Assembly: GCA_028866435.1 (NCBI GenBank)
Contig: JAGWIC010000014.1
Location: 1 to 44,590 of the forward strand
From: Lysobacteraceae bacterium
GTDB taxonomy: Bacteria; Pseudomonadota; Gammaproteobacteria; Xanthomonadales; Rhodanobacteraceae
Length of the DNA stretch: 44,590 nucleotides
Reading direction: 5' to 3'
Under the pieces are notes generated by a model. That model was not told where the DNA came from. It saw only the letters and a list, made by a program, of their open reading frames with translations, and searched no databases. A program made the translations under genes and the position numbers. Positions 9,830 through 18,345 of the stretch are shown here, in pieces (positions within the stretch are counted from its first letter, which is position 1; every line of letters starts with the position of its first letter).

Positions 9830-11158
9830 TCAGGCGTTGCCGTTGGCCGCGCCAGGCGCCAGCGATTCGAGCGTCGCCGATGACGGCGGCTCATCGGCCT
9901 GCAGCCGCCCGGCCACCGCCGCCGCTTCGCGCATCACCCGCAGCAGGTTGCCGCCGGCCAGCCGGGCCAGGTCCTCGTCGCTCCATCCGCGCCGCGCGAG
10001 CTCCATCAGCAGGGCCGGATAGGTGCCGACATGCTCCAGGCCCTGCGGCGTATCGGGGATGCCGTCGAAATCCGAGCCGATGCCGACGCAGTCGACTCCC
10101 GCCACCTTGCGCAGGTGCTCGATGTGGTCGGCCACCATCGCCAGGGTGACGACCGGCCCGGGGTGTTCGCGATCCCAGTCGGCCAGCGCCGCCTTCGCCC
10201 GTTCGGGCTGGCCGATGTAGAGGCCGGCATAGGGCGGCGCGTTGAGCCGCGTGCGCTCGGCCGCCCGATCCGACTCCCAGCGATGGCGCCCGGCCGAGAC
10301 ATAGGCCGTCGCGAAGGTGGCCATGACGATGCCGCGATGGCGCGCCACCCGCTCCAGCACGTCGTCGGGCACGTCGCGCGGATGATCGTTCAGCGCACGC
10401 GCGTTGGAGTGGGAAAACATCACCGGCGCCAGCGAGGTATCCAGCGCGTCGCGCATGGTGTCGGGCGATACGTGGCTGAGGTCGACCAGCATGCCGAGGC
10501 GGTTCATCTCGCGCACCACGGCGCGGCCGAACGGGGTCAGCCCATGGTGCCTGGGCGTATCCGTGGCCGAATCGGCCCAGTTGTTGCCGAGCGTGTGCGT
10601 CAGCGTCATGTAGCGCGCACCGAGCGCGTGCATTTGCCGCAGCACGGGCAGCGAGTCGTCGATCTGGTGGCCGCCTTCGATGCCGATCAGCGAGGCGATG
10701 CGGCCGGCTGCGTGCGCCTGCAGGATGTCGTCCGCCGAATAGGCCAGCTGCAGGTCCCGCGGGTAGCGGGCCACCATGTCGCGCACGATGTCGATCTGTT
10801 CCAGCGTCATCTTCACCGCCGCCGCGCCGCCCACCGTGGGCGGTATCCACACCGACCAGAACTGTCCGCCGACCCGGCCCTCGCGCAGGCGCGGGATGTC
10901 GGTCATCAGCGCCGCCGGCATCCGCCCGTCCTCCGCCTTCAGCGGCAGCTCCGCGGTGCTGCGGGCCAGATCCACGCCGGCGGCGCTGCCGAAGCGTTGC
11001 CGGATCCGCCAGGCGAGGTCGTTGTGGCCATCGATCAGCGGCGTGCGCTGCAGCACGCGGTCGATGCGCGCGGCGAGGTCCGCGTCAGGGGATGGCGCCG
11101 CGCCCGGCGCGGCCGTGGCGGAGGCGGGAATCGGGGCGTCGCTGGGGTTGCCGCTCAT
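9830..11158 (-). CDS. M19 (renal-type) zinc dipeptidase
   Basis: The 442-residue protein shows all metal ligands of membrane-dipeptidase family M19: H45 and D47 (LIDGHNDLAW), bridging E161 (GIEGGH), H229 (VDLSHV) and H250 (FSHSN), plus D363 (GIGSDFDG). These enzymes split dipeptides and tolerate D-residues at the C-terminal position, which suits a route for D-amino-acid-containing dipeptides. No signal peptide or lipobox is visible; the N-terminus is an Ala/Pro-rich leader. The enzyme is therefore predicted to be cytoplasmic, where imported dipeptides would arrive. It is the last gene of the minus-strand peptide cluster, 70 bases after the preceding hydrolase stop. The start is the ATG at 11158; an internal start near residue 86 would remove H45, so it is unlikely. 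Confidence 0.92.
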   Translation of the reverse strand: MSGNPSDAPIPASATAAPGAAPSPDADLAARIDRVLQRTPLIDGHNDLAWRIRQRFGSAAGVDLARSTAELPLKAEDGRMPAALMTDIPRLREGRVGGQFWSVWIPPTVGGAAAVKMTLEQIDIVRDMVARYPRDLQLAYSADDILQAHAAGRIASLIGIEGGHQIDDSLPVLRQMHALGARYMTLTHTLGNNWADSATDTPRHHGLTPFGRAVVREMNRLGMLVDLSHVSPDTMRDALDTSLAPVMFSHSNARALNDHPRDVPDDVLERVARHRGIVMATFATAYVSAGRHRWESDRAAERTRLNAPPYAGLYIGQPERAKAALADWDREHPGPVVTLAMVADHIEHLRKVAGVDCVGIGSDFDGIPDTPQGLEHVGTYPALLMELARRGWSDEDLARLAGGNLLRVMREAAAVAGRLQADEPPSSATLESLAPGAANGNA

Positions 11159-11228
11159 GGGATGCGCTCAAAGCCGCGGTCGGTTTCGGTGACGGTTGAT
11201 GGAACGGCGCCCGCAAAGACACGGCGCC

Positions 11229-12854
11229 CTACCTGCCGGCCTGCACCGGCGTGAAGCGCAGGTCCTGGTAGTCCCAGCTGAAGTCGGCCAGCGGCGATAC
11301 CGCCTTCATCGTCATCCGGTCGATGCCGCCGTCCGGCTTGAGCGCGAAGGTGACGTAGGCGTCCTCCACGTCGGGCATCGCCCAGCGCGTGCGGAACGTA
11401 TCGTACTGCACGTGCTGCAGCGTGCCGTGCAGGCCGGGCGAACGGTCGAAGCTGATCTGCAGCGTGCCGTGGCGGTTCCGGCGGATCGTGGCGGTGCCGT
11501 ACCACGGGTCCCGGTAGACGCCGGCATAGGCGGACAACGGCAGCGACGGTCCGCGTTGCGGATGCATCGCCGCGCCGTGGCGGTGCATGGCGGCGATGGC
11601 GCCGGCCTGGATGCCGTCGAACATGTGCTTGTAGCCGCCGATCCAGTCCGGCGAAGGCAGGCCCAGCACGGTGTCGAGCAGGTGTTCGCGCATCGCGAAC
11701 AAGGCGCCCACGTCCTCCGAATTGAGCATGATCGCGAAGGCCGCGTGCTTTTCCGGAACGATCACCACCGCCGATATGCCGCCCAGCACGCCACCGAGAT
11801 GGGTGATGATCTTGTGGCCGCGGTAATCCTGCACCTCGAAGCCCAGCGCGTAGGCGTCGAACTGCGGCTGCGCCAGCGCGACCTGCGCCGGCAACGGCGA
11901 AATCGGAATCAGCGTCTGCGGCGTCCACAGCATCTTCGCGGACGCCGCGCTGAAGATGCGCCGGCCGTCGCCCAGCCGCCCGCGATCCAGCTGCAGCCGC
12001 AACCAGCGCCCCATGTCCGCCGCGCTCACCTGCAACGCGCCGGCCGGCGCGAACACGCTGCCCGTCATCACCGTGGTGAGCACCGCCTGCGGACCGACGC
12101 CGCGCACCGCCGTGGTGTTCCTGGCGTGCAACGACACCTGGTCGGCGACGCGCGCGTCGATGCTGGTCCGGGTGTCGCGCATCCGCAGCGGATCGAGGAT
12201 GTGCTGCTGCACGAAATCCTCCCAGCGCTGGCCGGAGACGGCCTCGACCAGTTGCCCGGCCACGACGTAGAGCACATTGTCGTAATCGTAGTCGGCGCGG
12301 AAGGAATGCGCCGGCTTCAGGTAGCGGATGGCGTGCACCAGTTCCGCACGCGTGCGGTCGGTGGTGGGAAACATCAGCAGGTCGCCCTCTCCCAGCCCCA
12401 GCCCGCTGCGGTGCACCAGCAGGTCGGTGACGGTCATCTCGCTGGACGCGTAGGCGTCGTACATGCGGAAGCCGGGCAGCTTGTCGACCACCCGGTCGTC
12501 CCAGTGCAGCTTGCCCTCGTCCACCAGGATCGCCAGCGCGGCCGTCGTGAAAGCCTTGGTGTTGGAGCCGATCGGGAAGATCGTGTGGGCATCCACCTTC
12601 GCCGCACCGCCCAGCCGGCGCACGCCGTAGCCGTGCGTGCTGACGACGCCGCCTTCGACCGTTGTCACCGCCATGCCGGGCGGGCCGAAGACCCGCATGA
12701 CCTGATGCGCGTAGGCATCGAGCGGGGACGCCGATGCGACCGGCGCCGCGGCGGCGGCCGACCCGCCGCAGCCGGCCAGCAGCACCAGCATGCCGGCGAC
12801 GCGGCCGCATGCGGCGATGCGCGCGGCGACCTCTTTGCGGATTCGACGGATCAT
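11229..12854 (-). CDS. Serine hydrolase of the beta-lactamase/PBP fold, lipoprotein, DUF3471-like tail
   Basis: The 541-residue precursor has a lipobox (LLAGC, C29), so it is a lipid-anchored periplasmic protein. The catalytic domain (about 45-400) carries S97-N-T-K100, Y191-D-N193 and H352-L-G354, equivalent to the SxxK, YxN and KTG motifs of class C beta-lactamases, DD-peptidases and D-aminopeptidases. A beta-rich C-terminal domain (about 435-541, including YAGVYRDPWYG) resembles DUF3471. The presence of H-x-G and the setting favour a peptidase or esterase rather than an antibiotic-resistance enzyme. The start at 12854 is fixed by CAGGGGAG eight bases upstream. That site is also complementary to the C-rich loops of the candidate small RNA at 42408-42530. 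It sits between the RpiR regulator and the dipeptidase in the peptide cluster. Confidence 0.88.
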   Translation of the reverse strand: MIRRIRKEVAARIAACGRVAGMLVLLAGCGGSAAAAAPVASASPLDAYAHQVMRVFGPPGMAVTTVEGGVVSTHGYGVRRLGGAAKVDAHTIFPIGSNTKAFTTAALAILVDEGKLHWDDRVVDKLPGFRMYDAYASSEMTVTDLLVHRSGLGLGEGDLLMFPTTDRTRAELVHAIRYLKPAHSFRADYDYDNVLYVVAGQLVEAVSGQRWEDFVQQHILDPLRMRDTRTSIDARVADQVSLHARNTTAVRGVGPQAVLTTVMTGSVFAPAGALQVSAADMGRWLRLQLDRGRLGDGRRIFSAASAKMLWTPQTLIPISPLPAQVALAQPQFDAYALGFEVQDYRGHKIITHLGGVLGGISAVVIVPEKHAAFAIMLNSEDVGALFAMREHLLDTVLGLPSPDWIGGYKHMFDGIQAGAIAAMHRHGAAMHPQRGPSLPLSAYAGVYRDPWYGTATIRRNRHGTLQISFDRSPGLHGTLQHVQYDTFRTRWAMPDVEDAYVTFALKPDGGIDRMTMKAVSPLADFSWDYQDLRFTPVQAGR

Positions 12855-12862
12855 CGGCGACG

Positions 12863-12870
12863 CTCCCCTG
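12863..12870 (-). promoter_or_regulatory. Ribosome binding site CAGGGGAG, possible small-RNA target
   Basis: Read on the minus strand, the eight bases CAGGGGAG lie eight bases before the ATG at 12854, so they set the start. They are the exact complement of CUCCCCUG, present in two loops of the candidate small RNA at 42408-42530. Pairing there would block ribosome access. The complementarity is seen; regulation is inferred. Confidence 0.5.
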
Positions 12871-12921
12871 TTTCCATGGACGCTGCCGCCCCGGCCGGGC
12901 GGCACCGCCGTGACGAATGGT

Positions 12922-13836
12922 TCAGCCCTTCGGCCGGGCGCGCGGCTTGCCGCGGGCGGGCTTGCCGGCGCCTTGCGGCCTGGGCTTCTTCTCCAGCACC
13001 GGCGCCTCGACGTAACCCACCAGCCGCTGGCGCAGCTGGGTGATGTCGCCGATGCGGTCGAACATGTCGCCCTGCTCGCGGGTGACCGCGCCGATCAGCA
13101 GGCTCAGCAGGCTGGTGGCGGCGGTGAAGTTGTGCCACGGCCGCTCCATCTCGGCCGGCAGCATCAGCACGTGGCTGGTGAGCTGGCGCGCCCAGTAGCA
13201 CTGGCTGTCGGTGATGATCGCCAGCGGGATGCCGCGCGCGACCGCTTCCTCGGCGAGGATGCGGAAATGCCGCGAATAGCGCCGGAAGTCGATCAGCAGC
13301 ACGCAGCTTTTCTCGGTGGAGTCCAGCAGCATGTCGGTATAGGCGCCATCCAGCCCTTCGTCGAACACGGTGCGCGGCTTGACGTGCTGCATCAGGCTGG
13401 CGAAACCCAGGCCGAGGAAGCGGCCCTGGTGAAAGCTGGCGACCGAGACCCGGTCGGCGTCCACCAGCAGCCTGACCACGGACTTCCACTCCGCCGAACG
13501 GGTCAGTGCGTGCGCGATCGTCACGCCGCGTATCTCCGCCTGCAGGCTTTCCGACATCGTCGCCGGGTCGCCGGCCTGGTCCGGGTTCTTGTACAGCTGC
13601 AGCCACGGCGCATCGCCGCGCAGCTCCTCTTTCAACTCGTTGAGCCCGGCGTAGCCGAGGTTGCGCAGGAAGCGGCCCACCGTCATCGCGCTGACGCCCA
13701 CGCGCTGGCCCAGCGACGCGGCGGTCTCGAACGGGATGGCGCCGGGGTTGTGCAGCAGGTAGGTGGCAATCTTCTGCTCGGAGGTGGTGAACGCGTCCCA
13801 GCCGCCCTTCAGCTTCTTCTGCAAGTTCTTGATCAT
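12922..13836 (-). CDS. MurR/RpiR-family transcriptional regulator
   Basis: The protein has 304 residues. Residues 1-77 form the RpiR-type helix-turn-helix: MIKNLQKKLKGGWDAFTTSE, then ETAASLGQRVGVSAMTVGRFLRNLGYAG. Residues about 115-250 form the SIS (sugar-isomerase) domain that senses phosphosugars or other small ligands (VSVASFHQGRFLG..., VLLIDFRRYSRHF, AIITDSQ). A very basic tail (KKPRPQGAGKPARGKPRARP) follows, which is not usual. The best-known relative MurR responds to MurNAc-6-phosphate, which fits a cell-wall-peptide setting, but the ligand cannot be read from sequence. The start is the ATG at 13836; upstream residues of the open frame are Pro/Arg-rich and would run into the transporter stop (10 bases away). 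It is the obvious local regulator of the 9830-20649 cluster. Confidence 0.9.
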   Translation of the reverse strand: MIKNLQKKLKGGWDAFTTSEQKIATYLLHNPGAIPFETAASLGQRVGVSAMTVGRFLRNLGYAGLNELKEELRGDAPWLQLYKNPDQAGDPATMSESLQAEIRGVTIAHALTRSAEWKSVVRLLVDADRVSVASFHQGRFLGLGFASLMQHVKPRTVFDEGLDGAYTDMLLDSTEKSCVLLIDFRRYSRHFRILAEEAVARGIPLAIITDSQCYWARQLTSHVLMLPAEMERPWHNFTAATSLLSLLIGAVTREQGDMFDRIGDITQLRQRLVGYVEAPVLEKKPRPQGAGKPARGKPRARPKG

Positions 13837-13846
13837 CGGCCTGCGC

Positions 13847-15172
13847 TCATCCGGCCGGCGCCGTGGCGGTGGCGCCGGACTGTCCATGTTGTCCCACCGT
13901 GCGGTGGCGACGGCTGAGCATATACAAAAGCACGGCGGACAGCCCCGAGACCGCGCCGATCAGCGCAAAGAACGCGCCGTGGTTCATCCGGCTCCACAAG
14001 GTGCCGAGCACGCCGGCCAGCAGGTTGCCGAAGAAGCCGGCGAAGAACCACGTCGCGATGCTGGTGGCGCGAAAACCTTCCGGCGCCATGCGCCCGAACA
14101 GGGCCAGCCCCACCGGCAGGATGTACAGCTCGCCGATGGTGAACACCACGAACCAGACGAACAGCCAGACCCAGCTGGCACGCGTGCCATGGGCTTCGTG
14201 CCAGGCCGCCACCAGGCCCAGGGCCAGGTACGACGCCGCTACGATCGTCGCGCCGAACGCCATCCGGGCCAGCAGCGGCGTGTCCACGCCACGCCTGGCC
14301 AGCCGCGACCAGTGCGCCACCAGCACCGGCGTGAAGGCGAACACCGCCAGCGAGTTGATCGACTGGAACCAGGTCATCGGTATCGACCAGCCGGATGCCA
14401 GCTGGCGGTCGATGCCGGTATCGGCCCACAGCGCGATGGTGTTGCCGTTCTGCTCGTAGGCGCCGCGAAAGATCACCACGATGGCGGCGATGCCGATCAG
14501 CAGGCCGAAGCGTTCGCGGGCGGCCCGGTCCATCGGCGGACGGGCGGCCCGCGCGGCGGCGCCGCGCGCCGGTTCGGCCGGCAGGTAGCGACGCCCGCCC
14601 AGGTAGATCACCAGCGACAGCAGCATGCCGAAGCCCGCCGCGGCAAACCCCCAGTGCCAGCCATAGGCCTCGCCTAGGGTGCCGCACACCAGCGGCGCCA
14701 GGAAGCCGCCGATATTGATGCCGACGTAGTAGATGTTGTACGCGCTCTTGCTGCGCGCGTCGCCGTCGCGGTAGAGCCCCTCGATCTGGCTGGCCAGGCT
14801 GGGCAGGAACAGGCCGTTGCCCAGCGCGATCATGCACAGCGCCGGATAGAACAACGCATCGGCAGACATCATGAAATGGCCGAGCGCCATCATCGACCCG
14901 CCGATCACCACCGCGCGCCCCTTGCCCAGCCAGCGGTCGGCCAGCATACCGCCGAACACCGGGGTGAAGTAGACGAAGGCCGCGTACGCGCCATAGACCA
15001 GCGAGGCGTACTGCTGGCCCATGTCCAGGTGCATGGTCATGTAATAGACCAGGATCGCGCGCATGCCGAAGAAGGAGAACATCTCCCACATTTCGGTCAG
15101 GAACAGGATGGTCAGGCCGCGGGGATGGCCGAACCAGTTTTTTCCGGCGGTTGGGGACGTTGCCAGGGACAT
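13847..15172 (-). CDS. POT/PTR-family proton-coupled peptide transporter with altered ExxER motif
   Basis: The product is a 441-residue, about 12-helix MFS protein of the proton-dependent oligopeptide transporter family. Supporting features are the first helix around TEMWEMFSFFGMRAILVYYM, the helix 2-3 region GGMLADRWLGKGRAVVIGG, and NIYYVGINIGGFLAPLVCGTLGE. The family imports di- and tripeptides with protons. The diagnostic ExxERFxxYG of helix 1 is here E27-M-W-E30-M31-F-S-F-F-G, so the conserved Arg is Met and the Tyr is Phe. This may change proton coupling or mark a subfamily. The start is the ATG at 15172, with GAGGAGG 12 bases upstream; a GTG at 15175 is equally spaced. It lies between the epimerase (31-base gap) and the RpiR regulator (10-base gap), so co-transcription is likely. 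Confidence 0.9.
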   Translation of the reverse strand: MSLATSPTAGKNWFGHPRGLTILFLTEMWEMFSFFGMRAILVYYMTMHLDMGQQYASLVYGAYAAFVYFTPVFGGMLADRWLGKGRAVVIGGSMMALGHFMMSADALFYPALCMIALGNGLFLPSLASQIEGLYRDGDARSKSAYNIYYVGINIGGFLAPLVCGTLGEAYGWHWGFAAAGFGMLLSLVIYLGGRRYLPAEPARGAAARAARPPMDRAARERFGLLIGIAAIVVIFRGAYEQNGNTIALWADTGIDRQLASGWSIPMTWFQSINSLAVFAFTPVLVAHWSRLARRGVDTPLLARMAFGATIVAASYLALGLVAAWHEAHGTRASWVWLFVWFVVFTIGELYILPVGLALFGRMAPEGFRATSIATWFFAGFFGNLLAGVLGTLWSRMNHGAFFALIGAVSGLSAVLLYMLSRRHRTVGQHGQSGATATAPAG

Positions 15173-15203
15173 CACGCGCACGAGCCTCCTCGCTGCCGGC
15201 ACA

Positions 15204-16229
15204 CTATGCCGCAACCGCCAGCGGACTGCCCCACAGCGCCTCGGGGCACCAGATGCTGCCGTCCTCGTAGACCACCGAGGGCGTGTAGTCCTCGATCAGG
15301 CTGAGCGGGCCATCGAGATCCACCACGTCGCACAGCTGGCCGACCACGAACGAGGGCGCCATCGCCAGCGATGAGCCACCCATGTTCCCGACCATCAAGC
15401 CGAAACCGAGCGTGCGCGCTTCCTCGGCGATCGCCAGCGCCTCGGTCAGCCCGCCGCACTTGTCCAGCTTGATGTTGATGACGTCGACCCGGCCGACCAT
15501 CCGGGCCAGGTCGCCGCGATCCTGCACGCTCTCGTCCGCCGCGATGCGGATCGGCCGCTCCAGGCCATCCAGCCACGCCTCGTTGCCGACCGGGAACGGC
15601 TGCTCGACCACGTCCACCCGGGCCTGCACCAGGGTCGGCAACAGCCGCGCAAACGACTCGCGGGTGAAGCCCTGGTTGGCATCGACCATCAGCCACACGT
15701 CCGGGCGCGCCTTGCGCACGGCCAGCACGCGCTCGGCATTGCGATCGTCGTCGGTGAGCTTGAGCTTGATCGCGCGAGCGCAGGTGTAGGCGAGCGCGCG
15801 ATCGGCCATCTCGGCCGGCTCGTCGGCGCCCACCGTGTAGGTGGTGAGCAGCGGCTTCGGCGCGGCCTGCCCGGCCATCTGCCAGACCGGCTTGCCGGCG
15901 CGCTTGGCGGCCAGATCCCACAGCGCGCAATCCAGCGCATTGCGCGCGCCGCCGGCAGGGAGCAGCTGCTGCAGCTCGGCGCGGCTGATGCCCGCCTCGA
16001 TCCGTGCGCGCAGCGCTTCGACCTGCGCCAGCATGGTGGCCGGCGTATCGTGGTGATAATAGACGCCTTGCGCCTCGCCGCGCCCGGTCAGGCCCTGCGC
16101 GTCGGTCAGTTCGACGATCAACGCATCGAATGCGGTGAAGGTGTAGCCGGTGATGTGGAACGGTGCATTGATCGCCCAGCGCGTGGGCGTCGCCTGCAGG
16201 CGCAGGCGCCCGCCATCATGGATGTTCAT
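15204..16229 (-). CDS. Dipeptide epimerase (L-Ala-D/L-Glu epimerase-like, enolase superfamily)
   Basis: The 341-residue protein has the enolase-superfamily capping domain (1-125) and barrel. The catalytic K155-x-K157 (AIKLKL), metal ligands D183 (MVDANQG), E209 (VVEQPFP) and D232 (AADES), and the second base lysine K254 with K257 (INIKLDKCGG) are all present. The D304-L-D306 pair matches the DxD motif that in dipeptide epimerases holds the substrate's amino terminus. It should therefore invert the C-terminal residue of a dipeptide such as L-Ala-D-Glu, turning cell-wall-type peptides into ordinary L,L-dipeptides. No signal peptide is present, so it acts in the cytoplasm. The exact dipeptide preference cannot be told. 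It is followed 31 bases later by the peptide transporter and then the regulator. Confidence 0.92.
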   Translation of the reverse strand: MNIHDGGRLRLQATPTRWAINAPFHITGYTFTAFDALIVELTDAQGLTGRGEAQGVYYHHDTPATMLAQVEALRARIEAGISRAELQQLLPAGGARNALDCALWDLAAKRAGKPVWQMAGQAAPKPLLTTYTVGADEPAEMADRALAYTCARAIKLKLTDDDRNAERVLAVRKARPDVWLMVDANQGFTRESFARLLPTLVQARVDVVEQPFPVGNEAWLDGLERPIRIAADESVQDRGDLARMVGRVDVINIKLDKCGGLTEALAIAEEARTLGFGLMVGNMGGSSLAMAPSFVVGQLCDVVDLDGPLSLIEDYTPSVVYEDGSIWCPEALWGSPLAVAA

Positions 16230-16275
16230 GCCAGCTTCTCTGTATGGGGCGTGCGGCGGCCGGGAACCGCCGCAC

Positions 16276-16285
16276 GGGGGGGGGG
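16276..16285 (+). repeat. Homopolymer tract of ten G
   Basis: Ten consecutive G (C on the transcribed strand) lie just after the stop of the membrane serine hydrolase gene (16287-16289) and 46 bases before the epimerase start. Length changes would not alter either reading frame but would change the intercistronic spacer. It could also be a sequencing weak spot. Confidence 0.9.
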
Positions 16286-16286
16286 A

Positions 16287-18311
16287 TCAATAGCGGACGT
16301 TGAAGCTGACCATGCCGAACGCGACGATCAGCCAGCCCAGATAGATCGTCGCCAGCGCCAGCAGGGTTTCGCCCGCCAGCACCCAGCGGCCGCGGCGCGG
16401 CCGCATCCAGCTGCGCACGGCATGCCGCACGACCGCCAGCACGCCGAGCAGGCCGACCACGCCAAGCACGTACTGCAGGTACAGCCACGGCGTCATCGCG
16501 CCATGCAGCAGGATCTCCTGGTCCGCCGCGGTGGCGATCAGCAGGCCCATCCAGCCGGCGAGGTCGACGAACAGCGCCAACACGCCCAGCCGCGACAGCA
16601 GCCGCGAACGACGCTGCGCGGCATCGAGCGCGAGCGGGCGGCGATAGTGGCGACGCACCAGCCAGCCGCCCAGCCAGACCAGCAGCGTGGCCAGCAGGAA
16701 CAGCAGCGACAGGCTGCCCCACAGCTCGATGCTGCCCAGCGTATGCAGGCCCTTCACCGCCAGGAAGACCATCACCGGCGGCTCGGCGTCGGTGACCCAG
16801 GAGCGGACGTCGCCATTGGCGTCCGCGACGAACTCCATGTGGTAGGGACCGTCCACCTGCTGGTATTTCAGCGGGCCCACTTCGCGCCAATGCATCGGCG
16901 CACCGGAGGGATGGATGAAGGCCGGCCCGAGGATGCTGCCGTCGGGCAGCGCCGTCACCTTGGTCTGGGTCAGCGCATACAGCATGCGCAGGGCGCTGTC
17001 GTTGCGGCGGCTGGCCAGGTACCAGCCCGCCACCCGTGCCGCATCGGCCTTGGCGGTGGCGGCGGTGGGCAGCTGTGGCGCCGCCAGCGGGAAATAGCGG
17101 TCGAGGAAGGCGTCGAAGATCGCCGCGCGGATCACCTCGGCGCCGCCCTCGTTGCCCGCGCTGTTGAACGACATGAAGACGCCGACGTCGGCGTCCAGCA
17201 GCAGATGCAGGTCGGTGTGGAAGTAGTCCGTATCGCCGGCATGGCCGATGATCCGCTGGCCGTTGCGGTTCTCCTGGTAGAAGCCCAGTGCATAGCCATT
17301 CATTCCCGGCGCGTCGTTGCGCTGCGGCGTGTGCATCAGAGCGACCGTGGCCGGCGCCAGGATCCGCCCGCCCTGGTAACTGCCGCCCTGCAGATGGGCG
17401 ATCATGAAATGGGCCATGTCCATCGCCGTCGTGCTCATCGCACCGGCCGGCGACGGGTCGACGATCTCGAACGGCTCGGCCTTGCCGTCGGATGCCTTCG
17501 CGTAGCTGGTGGCCATCATCGGCGCCATCGCCGCCGGCAGCGGTTGCCGGAAGGTCGAGTGCCGCATGTCCAGCGGCTCGAAGATGTGCTGCTCGATGTA
17601 GTCGTCGAAGTCCTGCCCGGACACCCGCTGCACGATATAGCCGGCCAGGCCGCAGCCGTAATTGGAGTACGCCACCAGCTGGCCCGGCGCGAAGATCCGC
17701 GCCGGCAGGTGGGTCTTCAGGTAGCCCTCCAGGCTGACCGGCTTGCCGTCGGTGGAAATCAGGTCGCGCGCGGTATCCTCGAACCCGGGGCTCTGCGTCA
17801 TCAGGTTGCGCAGGGTGATCGGCTTGCCGTGGAACGGCGGAATCCTGAAGTCCAGGTAGTCGTTGATGTCCTGGTCCAGGTTCAGCTTGCCCGCCTGCAC
17901 CAGCTGCATCACCGCGGTCCAGGTGAACAGCTTGGAGGTCGAGCCGATGCGGAACAGCGTCGTCTCGGGCGACGGCACCGTGCGCTTGTGCAGATCGTCG
18001 CGGCCATAGCCGCGGGCGAAGATGACCTGGCCGTCCTTGACCACCGAGATCACGCCGCCGGCAACGTCGCCACGCTGCAGGGCGAACGGCACCAGCCCGT
18101 CCAGGAAGGTCGACAGGTCCGCTGCGGTGAGCGCGGGCGGCTGGGCCCGCGTGTCCGTCGGCGCGGCGGTGGCGGCGGTGGCGGCGATGCCCGGGGCCGC
18201 GGCGGCGGACGCGGCCGCTGCCGGATTCGCCGGCGTCGGCACCTGTGCGGTGGCCAGGCCGGTGGCGCAGGTCGCGATCAGCGACAGCAGCAATTTCGTG
18301 GTGCGATTCAT
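16287..18311 (-). CDS. Membrane-anchored serine hydrolase of the beta-lactamase/PBP fold
   Basis: The 674-residue precursor has a signal peptide (1-22, cleavage near ATA) and an Ala/Pro-rich linker to about residue 60. A beta-lactamase-fold domain follows with S124-T-S-K127, Y215-S-N217 and H357-A-G359. After a beta-rich segment come four clear membrane helices (about 518-546, 570-596, 610-632 and 645-670). The catalytic domain therefore faces the periplasm, tethered to the inner membrane. The motifs allow DD-peptidase, D-aminopeptidase, endopeptidase or esterase chemistry. In this cluster, trimming of peptides imported by the neighbouring TonB receptor is the simplest reading. A CGGAGTAAG ribosome binding site precedes the ATG at 18311. 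The gap to the receptor stop is 34 bases. It is one of two such hydrolases in the locus, but it differs by the membrane tail. Confidence 0.9.
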   Translation of the reverse strand: MNRTTKLLLSLIATCATGLATAQVPTPANPAAAASAAAAPGIAATAATAAPTDTRAQPPALTAADLSTFLDGLVPFALQRGDVAGGVISVVKDGQVIFARGYGRDDLHKRTVPSPETTLFRIGSTSKLFTWTAVMQLVQAGKLNLDQDINDYLDFRIPPFHGKPITLRNLMTQSPGFEDTARDLISTDGKPVSLEGYLKTHLPARIFAPGQLVAYSNYGCGLAGYIVQRVSGQDFDDYIEQHIFEPLDMRHSTFRQPLPAAMAPMMATSYAKASDGKAEPFEIVDPSPAGAMSTTAMDMAHFMIAHLQGGSYQGGRILAPATVALMHTPQRNDAPGMNGYALGFYQENRNGQRIIGHAGDTDYFHTDLHLLLDADVGVFMSFNSAGNEGGAEVIRAAIFDAFLDRYFPLAAPQLPTAATAKADAARVAGWYLASRRNDSALRMLYALTQTKVTALPDGSILGPAFIHPSGAPMHWREVGPLKYQQVDGPYHMEFVADANGDVRSWVTDAEPPVMVFLAVKGLHTLGSIELWGSLSLLFLLATLLVWLGGWLVRRHYRRPLALDAAQRRSRLLSRLGVLALFVDLAGWMGLLIATAADQEILLHGAMTPWLYLQYVLGVVGLLGVLAVVRHAVRSWMRPRRGRWVLAGETLLALATIYLGWLIVAFGMVSFNVRY

Positions 18312-18345
18312 CAGGCGCTTACTCCGTTGGGCCAGCGTGGCATGC

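Noticed and set aside
11229-12854. Reading the lipoprotein hydrolase as an AmpC-type antibiotic beta-lactamase
   Set aside because: It has HLG instead of KTG, a DUF3471-like extension and a peptide-catabolic neighbourhood, so a peptidase or esterase is more likely.
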